64,000 nucleotides of DNA from Corella eumyota (Eukaryota > Chordata > Ascidiacea > Phlebobranchia > Corellidae). The stretch covers positions 14,384,001 to 14,448,000 of the forward strand of contig OY720098.1 in assembly GCA_963082875.1 (NCBI GenBank), given 5' to 3'. Each line of letters starts with the position of its first letter. Within the stretch, counting starts at the first letter, position 1. A program made the translations under genes and the position numbers. The notes beneath the pieces are model-generated. The model had not been told where the DNA came from. It made no database searches and worked only from the letters and a program-made list of their open reading frames with translations. Below are positions 25,401-33,636 of this stretch, in pieces.

Positions 25401-27037
25401 ACTGAAACCCAGAGTTTTAACCACTACAACTTGTCTGGGTTAATATTATGAAATTAAGGTTTTTTATGACATAGTGTTTTATAAAATCGAATACTCTTGT
25501 AATTCTTCTGGTGTTTCACAATGTGAAAGAGTTCGGATTTGAGAAGGGAGTAAAACTTTCCATGCAAATGAACCACTTGGCTCCTTTTCAACAGCCTCTT
25601 CATCCTTTAAATAAATACAATTTTGTTGTAATGGGCAACTAAAATCTCTGTATATTTATATTTGTCTGTTGATAAAACATCAACTTATCAAAAATATTTC
25701 AGTCACTTACAATTTTGAAATGCATATGTGGTTAATTTATATTAACTTATAACTATGATAGTTTTAGTTTTCTTAATTTGATTATAAAGTTACTTATGAC
25801 AAATGATAGCTAAAGTCTTGAAATTGCTTTTGCAAGTTTTATAGGACAATACTGCGGGACCGTTTGTAAATGTTAACAAATTGCAGTATGCAGGACGGAA
25901 CAGCATTTTTGTACCTTGCTGCGGGATAAATGCAAGATTTACATTAAAGGCTGAGGGATGGTGCGAAATTGGCTATAAAGCGCAAGGGAAGGGTAAAAGT
26001 TAATGTTAACATCTGTCTTCGGTATTTCCTGCACCCCGCAACTTTCTGCATCCCGTATTTTAGTACTACCCAGTTGGTTTTATAGGTTAAATTTGTAAAT
26101 TAGATATGACTATGTCGATAGTTAAATAGTCAGATAGTATAATCGTTATAAAACTTTATGAAAATACACAAACTTAATTAGTTTTTATCCATTTGGTATG
26201 ACGTGAGCCAAAACTAACCGTCATAAAAAATATATGGCTATCCTTTTTTCGTTTTCCTGACCCGATTGATAATTGCTTTATACTCATGATTAAGATGACT
26301 GCGTTTATTTTACATAATTATTAAACAAAATACATTAAAAGTACAGCGTTTCCTGTTTATACTGTAAACAAAACTAACATCGCCAGTCGACGCTACACAG
26401 CGTATTGTGTTGGCAAGGAAATCGTAATGGTTGAGTGATTTAAAAACTAACGTCAGAATATCAGTTATTTGGCCAAAACAAAAAAAAATTTTATTAAAAT
26501 AAACGTTACATTTTATTGTTAGCTTACCTCGTTTATGTTGTTGACATTTTTCTTTTTCTGTAAATAAAAAAAAGTTAAAATTCCGAATTAAACTTGTTAA
26601 GTTGTTAATTTCTGGTTTAAGTAATTTAAAATTAAAAAAATCAAACGATTTTGTTAAATGCTAGCAGCAATTTTGTAGCTTGATAAATCTGTTTTATTCT
26701 AAAAGCTGATATGATTAACTAAAAATTGTACTTAAGTGAAAAATTTTTCATTAAAATACCACAATATGTATACAATTTACACGTGATTAAGTTTAATCTA
26801 AACGCTTTGAGTTTTTTTTTACAACAAGTACAACTTTGCAAGAAAGGCCATTAAATTTTAAATAGGCCGTAGTACTATACTCTATTGCACATTTGCGTAG
26901 ACTTTTACGGTCAGGCTATTTACCAGATAGTGCGTATTTTTAGGGTTAAATTAAACTATAAAATCAAAAAATCTAACAATTTACACTAAGACCACCTTGT
27001 TTTTGCGGTTTGCACTCGTCATCTTAGCTTTCTTCAT
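22456..27037 (-). CDS. CFAP119: Flagellar C1a-32/CLAMP family protein, CFAP119 (CCDC189)-like, spliced
   Basis: Proteins of this family sit in the C1a projection of the axonemal central pair and are needed for sperm motility. Exons on the minus strand: 27037-26996 (Met, MKKAKMTSANRKNK), about 26560-26528 (KKKNVNNINE), about 25600-25490 (DEEAVEKEPSGSFAWKVLLP and LSHCETPEELQE), about 25117-24948 (KMAVFLEYDNSEVDLK to NLMDNIK), 24033 to about 23813 (ENFNFLKECFIGIASDNPD and IMKYIMSSFFQHYALYEFLF), about 23131-23027 (LFVDVCPEMEGPFPAPLVEA) and about 22702-22456 (KEIDENTKNNAADVEEF to GKVQVK, TAA at 22458-22456). The splice phases agree. The central block with a hydrophobic FxLDHAKAIMKYIMSSFFQHYALY helix is what points to the CLAMP domain. 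The first two exons are only 42 and about 30 bases. The length, about 290 residues, suits the family. The assignment is from memory of the family, so moderate. Confidence 0.65.
23476..23712. mobile_element. Short inverted-repeat element (about 237 bp) in CFAP119-like intron
   Basis: The ends form a long, nearly perfect inverted repeat of about 26 bases: GTATGTTGTC at the left against GACAACATAC at the right, each followed inwards by CTAGACAAAAC or its complement. Inside are two tandem copies of a unit of about 70-80 bases that includes GAGAGAATTTAGGAGAG (about 23571 and 23654). No ORF of its own; the 177-codon frame 23515-24048 merely runs from the host exon into it. Confidence 0.75.
24153..24452 (+). 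repeat. tRNA-derived SINE, best-preserved copy
   Basis: Reference copy of the family in this window. tRNA-like head with A box (GTTGTGTAGTGGTAAGAAC) and B box (GGTTCAATCCCCACT), a body with GCTGTAGCGCCCTTGAGTAA and GGCGCTATAAACGGTATGAG, a 3' region with CAACTCGAGACTGGGTCGGA and CATCGAGGATAAAGATATAT, and an A-run of about 19 bases. RNA polymerase III would be expected to start it from the internal boxes. It lies in an intron of the CFAP119-like gene, in the antisense direction. The run of A and close match to the others suggest a young copy. Confidence 0.9.
25365..25432 (-). repeat. SINE head fragment, older subfamily
   Basis: The minus strand reads a tRNA-like piece: TAGTGGTTAAAACTCTGGGT, then the B-box-like TTTGATTCCCACTTC. 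No body is visible. A similar short piece lies at 24760-24825 (TAGTGGTTAAAACAATTGGC on the minus strand). Confidence 0.5.
25848..26065. repeat. Possible degraded inverted-repeat element
   Basis: The left part has CAATACTGCGGGACCG and the right part GCATCCCGTATTTTAGTA, an imperfect inverted pair; GTTAAC occurs inside both halves. The GC content is above the surroundings. It lies in an intron of the CFAP119-like gene. The ends are not sharp and I see no target duplication. Confidence 0.35.
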
Positions 27038-28103
27038 GATATGGAATAAAAATGTAACAGCAAACAGTCAATTTAGATTTCTAAAACTATTTATTTGTAT
27101 CGAGTTACGTTTACGTGTGATTAACTGAAAAACTTTGACACAATTAGAAACTGGATACCTTTTGTATCATTTTTTGCCTAAGGTACTAATTGCTATTATA
27201 GACAACTACGACAATCACTCTACTAAAAATTGCTTTGATACTAGTCCAAGCCTAAAACTCAGCGGCCATGTTTCATTTAAGTTTTCTTTATTAATTGTTA
27301 CGTAACAAAACCAACATGTTTGCAATAACGTTGTTACTAGTTTAAAACAATTTAAAAACTTAATATGTAGGGCATAGCTTATTCATCTGTTCTGACATTT
27401 TAAATTAAAACACGTGAAATGTTATGCTGGAAAAAAAAAACGCACCGAAAATGTTAACTTAATTCGTTATGAATCCGTTGTATTTAAAGTAAAAAAAATA
27501 TTTTAGAAAACTTTCTAAACGCGATTTGACCTCACTCCAATAGATTATAACGTAACAATAGTCCAACGCTGCTAAAAACATACGCTTTGGCATTGTTTTT
27601 TTTTGCGCTTTGAATTTTGTAATGATTTTATTTTATCAAAAGTTTGTTTTAGTTTAATTTGTATTTATTGTTTGCTAAAACAAGCCTAAGCATAATATAA
27701 AAATTGCTTTAAATGCAGTGGGACTGTTAAATCTTATTTTTGGGAGCGATTTTGTTTAAATTTTTTTTAAATAAAGGGCAACCCAAAGCGTTTTTTGTCA
27801 TGTTAGTACATCTACTAGTTTAATAAATGGCAAGCGGCAGTAACTTAAAATGGGTGCCATCAATAAGATTATAAACGGATTTAGATATTTTAGGAAAAAA
27901 ATTTCATTTACCGTAATTAGATAAAGCCAGTAACAAAATCATTACAAGAATAGTATCACTTAAGAATTGAACAACTAACGTATTTATATCAACTCAAATG
28001 AATAAAAACTTTGACAGAATAGCATCACAAAATAATATTAAACTTATTTAAATAAAAACTGCTATAAGATTCTCCTATCAGACTTATCTCAAGTTGTCTG
28101 TAA
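27038..28103. other. Intergenic, 5' side of CFAP119-like gene
   Basis: AT-rich sequence upstream of the minus-strand start at 27037, so the gene's promoter is probably here. I see no gene, repeat or RNA gene in it. Confidence 0.4.
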
Positions 28104-28465
28104 AATCACAACGACGGAATAAGATCGCAACCGACGGAATAAGATCGCAATCGGCGGAATAAGATTACAACCGACGGAATAAGATCACAATCGACGGAAT
28201 AAGATCGCAACCGACGGAATAAGATTACAACCGACGGAATAAGATTACAACCAACGGAATAGGATCACAATCGACGGAATAAGATCGCAACTAACGGAAT
28301 AAGATCACAATCGACGGAATAAGATCGCAACCAAGGGAAAAAGATCGCAACTGACGGAATAAGATCTCAACCGACGGAATAAGGTCACAATCGACGGAAT
28401 AAGATCTCAACCGACGGAATAAGATCACAAGCGATGGAATAAAATGTCAATCGAAAAAATAAGAT
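28104..28465 (+). repeat. Minisatellite arm A, 20-bp unit
   Basis: About 18 tandem units of 20 bases, consensus CGACGGAATAAGATCACAAC, with variation mainly at the C/T and A/G positions of the linking bases. The right end decays (GCGATGGAATAAAATGTCAA). The opposite arm lies 28628-29195. Confidence 0.95.
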
Positions 28466-28627
28466 TACAATTTAAAAAAATATAAAAAACGCAAAAATTA
28501 CATTGGCTGTTTATATAAGATTACTGTCTGTTAATTTAAAACCAAATACTTAATAAGACAATTTTTATTAACCCCTTACCCAAACCCTCTTCTGGGAAAC
28601 GCCCTTTATTTTCAAAAGTAATATTAG
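28466..28627. other. Spacer between the two minisatellite arms
   Basis: About 160 bases of unrelated sequence that would be the loop of the inverted pair. It carries TTTTTATTAACCCCTTACCC and GGAAACGCCCTTTATTT, which recall a dispersed motif also seen near 8168, 11247 and (inverted) near 20165-20210. Confidence 0.6.
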
Positions 28628-29195
28628 TCGTCGGTTGTGACCTTATTCCGTCGATTGCGATCTTATTCCGTCGGTTGTGATCTTATTCCGTCGATTGTGA
28701 TCTTATTCCGTCGGTCGTGATCTTATTCCGTTGATTGCGATCTTATTCTGTCGGTTGTGACCTTATTCCGTCGATTGCGATCTTATTCCGTCGGTTGTGA
28801 TCTTATTCCGTCGATTGTGATCTTATTCCGTCGGTCGTGATCTTATTCCGTTGATTGCGATCCTTTTCCGTCGATTGTGATCTTATTCCGTCGGTTGTGA
28901 TCTTATTCCGTCGGTTGTGATCTTATTCCGTCGGTTTAGATCTTATTCCGTCGATCGCGATCTTATTCTCTCGGTTGTGATCTTATTCCGTTGATTGCGA
29001 TCTTATTCTGTCGGTTGTGATCTTATTTCGTTGATTGCGATCTTATTCTGTCGGTTGTGATCTTATTCCGTCGATTGTTATCTTATTCCGTCGGTCGTGA
29101 TCTTATTCCGTCGATTGCTATCTTATTCTGTCGGTTGTGATCTTATTCCGTCGATTGTAACCTTATTCCGTCGGTTGAGATCTTAATCTTTTAAA
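28628..29195 (-). repeat. Minisatellite arm B, same 20-bp unit in opposite orientation
   Basis: About 28 tandem units reading TCGGTTGTGATCTTATTCCG on the plus strand, the reverse complement of arm A's unit. It has higher-order order: 28633-28752 and 28753-28872 are the same six-unit, 120-bp block with only a change at the far end. Units with CGATT and CGGTT linkers often alternate, giving a 40-bp period. Confidence 0.95.
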
Positions 29196-30355
29196 ATTAT
29201 TAGTGAAAACCAGATTTTATTCCGATAGGTTATGTTAAGTATAGGGTCACTTTACGTCATGAGTATTATTTCTAAAAAAACTTTAATCTGGTAATTTGAG
29301 CTTAGTCCTTTTGTGGTCATATTACTTGCATGAGATTCCTACGCATCCCCCTTAAAGTTGTTTGACTCTTTTGGCTGCTCGGAAAGGAAATGTAGAATCG
29401 TCTTAATTTTCTCTTAGCTATAAGCCTATAGTCAGAAACCTAAGCTATTTTGCCTATTTATGAGAAATAATTTATTAAAAAATGAAACACGTAAATATTT
29501 GTAAACCTAATCAATTTTACCTATTTTCGCTTTTAAAGATAATTTAAAATGTCGTTTAATTTAATTGTTATGTCATAATCTGCTAGAGTGACGACAGATT
29601 ACGTCATAAAAAAAATTTATACTAAGAAAGCAAACTGGTCACCACCAAAATTAATACCTGTAAGCTAATAGAAAACGTATTTATTAAAAAAAAAAGTTAT
29701 TTGTAGTTGTATTTGTGTAGATTATTAAATATTATTTTGGAAATAAAATTTTGTTTAGTAAAACATAAATTAATGGCTTATAGATAGACTTGGAGGCAGT
29801 TTTTAAGCAGTTTTTTGTTGTTGTCGAACACAGTTTTTTTTTAATTTTAAATTGTGCCCGAAAAAAACTTTAATTTGTATTTTGTGGTATTTGGAAATGG
29901 GCAATTTGTTTGGGTGGCATAAAATATGTTATTGTATATATTTTTTATTCACTGTCATCAATGCGCAAAAAAACGAAATAAAAAAAAGGAATACATGTTT
30001 TAAATATTGTAATTAAATTAGGTATTTATATTTTTTAAATTGTTATATTTATAAACTTGTTATGATAACTTGTATTATGTTGTGAACATGCTTGTTCAAT
30101 TATAAATTATCAAAAAAAATAATGTCAATAATTGTATTTAAAATCAGTTACGGAAAAATGTCGGTGGTATACCAGTCTTTTACAGAAATGTTAACTTTTT
30201 GTTTTAATTGCCTAAACTTTACTATGTTTTTTTATTTATTTGTTATATCTAAAATTTTAATTGTTTTATTTTGTTTGCGTAGCAATTATCGACAAAAAAA
30301 ATATTTAAAAAAATTAAAGTTCAATTTAAAATATAAGTTTACAAAGTTAGACTCA
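29196..30355. other. Intergenic stretch right of the minisatellite
   Basis: AT-rich, no supported gene. An open frame of 118 codons at 30092-30448 (+) is low-complexity, Phe/Lys/Asn-rich, and overlaps the antisense of the GNAT last exon; I do not accept it. Confidence 0.5.
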
Positions 30356-31656
30356 TTAACTTTGCTTCTTGGTGAAGTGAAGCGGTGCGACTTTCAGAAA
30401 CTGTTTTGTACCCGTGACGTTATCAACATGCTCGTCATACTTGATTGACTTTATCGTCACAAAACCCAAACGGTCGTTTATTGTTTGCGTGAATTTTGAG
30501 GTTGAAATTGCAACCAAAAACTTACAATTTTGCTGTCTTGCAATTTCGACCATTCTGTAAAAAATATAAAAAATACCAAAACTAGCGAAAAAATGGTGTT
30601 ATGTTCAATTTTCGTTGCAGACGTGCTGATTTAATAACTACTGTACGGGTTTAAACAATGATACTAAGTTGAAAGTTAAATAGTAATAAAATACCTTTTT
30701 CTAAGCCAACTCATTATTCCAAGTTTAGCAAAATTATTCTGGATCGAACTCATTTCAATCATCATAAACTTACTGTTGCCTAAAATCGTTTTTGGAATAT
30801 GATTTCCCAACGAACCCGACATCTTTGATAAAAAGTAAACGGTAAAGTAGGTACAAACTTTAATAAAACCAACAAACAATATAGTAATGCAATAAAGAAA
30901 AATAAAATAGTTTTATTGTTTAAAACGAGTTTATATAATTATTCAAATTCACACATATTAAACGAAATATATAGTTAACTACTATAAAAAGTGGTATAAG
31001 ACTTTTAAAATGTTTCAGGTATACTTAATTATAGCATTTAAAATGTTTCAGGTATACTTAATTATAGCATTAATTTAGTAGTCAGTTTCTTAGATTACCC
31101 TTTGCAAAGCTGCCGTAACAGGCGATGAACTAAGTTTAACAGGTTTAGATTCTAAAGCAGAGATTGATAATAACATAACAGCGATTAATGTGTTTGGATT
31201 GACTCCATATAAGCCAACACTTACATTTTGTCCCAAGCAGCTCTGATATGTTGAGAAATTTTTTTTAATATTTTGCTTTTTAAAAATTATTTGAAATAAT
31301 CATGAGGTGTGGTAATGGCATTTATATATGTTTATATTAAGTAATTCAAAGTTTTTTATGTTAAATATTTGTTCAATTTAAAGATTCGGGATTTGGTTTA
31401 TCTCATGAAAGCAATATTGCTTTAAGCAAGTTGGTGATTTTACACAAATAATAAATTATATATATCACCTACTTACGTCAACTAAATCTGTTAAAAACTG
31501 GGTGTGACTTTCTGGAGGTTTGAGAGATTGACAAAGAGGCTCGCCAAATACAAAGTATTCCAATATTAGCCTTAACATTTCACTTCGATCTTCTATAGTA
31601 AGTAATCTGTATTTAAATTTTCGACCATCTTTTGCTGTTATTTCGCTATTTTGCAT
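30356..31656 (-). CDS. GNAT-family N-acetyltransferase (arylalkylamine-NAT-like), spliced
   Basis: GNAT enzymes move an acetyl group from acetyl-CoA to an amine. Four exons on the minus strand: 31656 to about 31480 (RLLTIEDRSEMLRLILEYF, GEPLCQSL), about 31236-31091 (LGQNVSVGLYGVNPNTLIAV to VTAALQR), about 30822-30691 (MSGSLGNHIPKTILG to MSWLRKR) and 30555-30356 (MVEIARQQNCKFLVAISTS, LGFVTIKSIKYDEH). About 217 residues, the usual size. The N-terminal FxxRLLTIEDRxE..FxxGEPL pattern and the C-terminal ISTSxFTQ..NDRLGF block are typical of insect-type arylalkylamine/dopamine NATs. The acetyl-CoA loop, normally Q/R-x-x-G-x-G/A, reads NNFAKLGIMSWL, so only one of its glycines is kept. The substrate cannot be told. 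Phases agree at the junctions I checked. Confidence 0.8.
31005..31072. repeat. Two-copy tandem repeat of about 33 bp in GNAT intron
   Basis: The unit with AAAATGTTTCAGGTATACTT and AATTATAGCA occurs twice in direct succession, just downstream (minus sense) of the second GNAT exon. A recent local slippage; it has no visible function. Confidence 0.8.
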
Positions 31657-31984
31657 TGTCAGTTCTTGCTATTATATAGGTCGTTTAAATATTTACTTAC
31701 AAAAAATATTGTCTTTTTAGGTTAGGTAGTTTAGTTTGCAAATGTACCGGGTCATTAATTTTAGGTTTGTCATCTGTTTTGGCTGATTTGAATGTCTATT
31801 GCCTTTTTTTCCCCTGTTTGCAAAAAATTAATTGCACGCTTGCTGTAATTTTTTAGTTACTCGATTTCTTAACTTTAAAAGGATAACTCTAAAAACCTAT
31901 TTCTAACAGCCATTCAAATTTTTGTTACATCCAAAAATCAGTAAAACGTAATCAGGAAATTTTTTTTATATTGATTTATTTTCG

Positions 31985-32267
31985 ATGCGGGTAGATCGAC
32001 TTAACGACCTAAAAACATAGAGTAACATCAGTTACCCCATCTCAATTTCCTGAGTTTGGTGACCATGTCATAATGCAACATAAAATCGGTTTGTAAATAT
32101 TAAATAATGCCCATGGCATGTTTTAAGTCGTAAAATAGATTTTGTCATTTTTTCCCGTCGCAGTATTGTAATATTTATTGTATATATTTTTATTAATGCG
32201 CGTAAAAACGAAAAAGAAGTGGCGATCTAAACCAGGACCTCATCTAGTAAATTCCAAGTGTTTTAAC
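31985..32267 (-). repeat. Older SINE, minus strand, cut by a younger SINE
   Basis: 31990-32090 is the 3' part of the SINE body reversed (GAGTAACATCAGTTACCCCA) and 32218-32267 is a reversed tRNA-like head (ACCAGGACCTCATC, GTGTTTTAACC). The head stops abruptly where the next SINE begins at 32267 in the opposite direction. The middle is diverged. Confidence 0.6.
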
Positions 32268-32445
32268 CGACAGCGTGATGTAGAGGTAAGAACACTTGCT
32301 ACATCACCATGAGGTGGGTTTAATCCCCACTGATCTCATACTGTAGCGCCCTTGGGTAAGGCTATATTACCGGTATGAACTCCTGCTGACCCAGCACTTA
32401 ATCAGCAGAATAGTTACCAGGTAATTATAATCTATAATACTAGAT
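32267..32445 (+). repeat. SINE, main subfamily, 5' half
   Basis: Head GACAGCGTGATGTAGAGGTA, B-box region GGTTTAATCCCCACT and body up to ATTATAATCTATAATA. The other copies go straight on to TCCCAAACTGCC at this point; here the text breaks off and resumes at about 33205. Confidence 0.8.
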
Positions 32446-32462
32446 TTATTTGATAAATAAAA

Positions 32463-33203
32463 TATGGTTCGAAATCGTTTGATTCTTTTTTATAAATATA
32501 ATTTATTTAGTAGGTTTATTAATTAAATTATAAATTTAAATATGAACTTTTTTAAATTTAAACCTAATTTTAACAAACGAACACGCATTCATTGATATTG
32601 TAATATAAAAGTAAACTAAATTTAAAAGCAAAATACCGTTCTTAATTTTTGGTAATCAAACGAGTATTAAAATATAATAATAACAAAACAATTAAAAAAA
32701 AATTTTTACACATTTTCTACTTATACTTTAACATTTTACTTAAATTTTCAACCAATATATTTTACTTTAATGGACAGCGAAAAGGACGATTTTTGACGGC
32801 GACCAGAACGCTATTAAATTATTCAAGCGTTAAACTCACACTGATTCGTTATTTTATAAAAAACTAAAATAATGATTAAATGATATTTAGCTAGAGTTAA
32901 ATCTTCATTTTAAATAGCAACATACAAAATAATAATACCAACAACATATTAAAATTTCAGAAAATTTAATCTTTAAATTTTAATAATAAAATATATTAAT
33001 TAGTAATTAGTGACATTTAAATGTCGTAAATAGGAAGTTTGCGATTCGTTGGGATTATAACAAACATACTAAAAATTTAGAACTTTTACTTTTAAAGAAC
33101 AAAAGTTATCGTCTTTCAAAATTTGTCAAATAAGAATAAAAACAATAATAAATATAATGACAATAACAATATGTTTCGAAATCTAAGATTTCGAACCATA
33201 ATA
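32463..33203. mobile_element. Inverted-repeat element (about 740 bp) inserted in the SINE
   Basis: The left end reads TATGGTTCGAAATC and the right end GATTTCGAACCATA, an exact 14-base inverted pair with TA at both outer edges, as for a TA-targeting (mariner/Tc-like) element. The interior is very AT-rich with no transposase. The open frames 32649-32867 and 33123-33365 run through it and into the SINE and are not genes. About 20 extra bases (32446-32462) between the SINE break and the left end are unexplained. Confidence 0.6.
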
Positions 33204-33204
33204 A

Positions 33205-33315
33205 TATCCCAAAATGGCACAGGCAACTCGAGACTGCGTCGGGGAAACAATTGTTACTCTAAGTTTAGGTCGCGCATTCGACCTTTCCACGAAGATAAAG
33301 ATAAATACAAAAACA
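33205..33315 (+). repeat. SINE, main subfamily, 3' half
   Basis: Resumes with ATATCCCAAAATGGCACAGG, then CAACTCGAGACTGCGTCGGG and AAGATAAAGATAAATACAAA. It is the missing 3' part of the SINE that begins at 32267. Confidence 0.8.
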
Positions 33316-33636
33316 CTATATCACGATGCCGGTTTAATTTTATAACGTGGGTAAAACAAAAATAATGTTGAACTGTTTTTGCTAGCCAATAAACAAAATT
33401 AAAATAATTTAAACGCAACAATAATATTTGTAATTAAAAATCTGTTCATCAACAGATTTTTGCTTGCCTATTTTCAAATACCAAAAAAATATTTAAAACA
33501 GTAAATTGCTCTTTTAAACCCAGCATATAAAAAGGCATTTTATTTCATGTATACGATCCAAATGAATCGAAAATAAAATTTAGCAAATAATACTAGTAAG
33601 CAACAAGATTAGATAAAAAATTATTGATTTGTATAT

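Noticed and set aside
28104-29195. CRISPR array
   Set aside because: Units are contiguous 20-bp repeats with no unique spacers, in a eukaryotic setting; it is a minisatellite.
30092-30448. 118-codon plus-strand open frame
   Set aside because: Low-complexity and antisense to the last exon of the GNAT gene, whose phases and motifs are convincing.
33123-33365. 80-codon Asn-rich frame
   Set aside because: It runs through the right end of the TIR element and the SINE 3' half; no independent gene.
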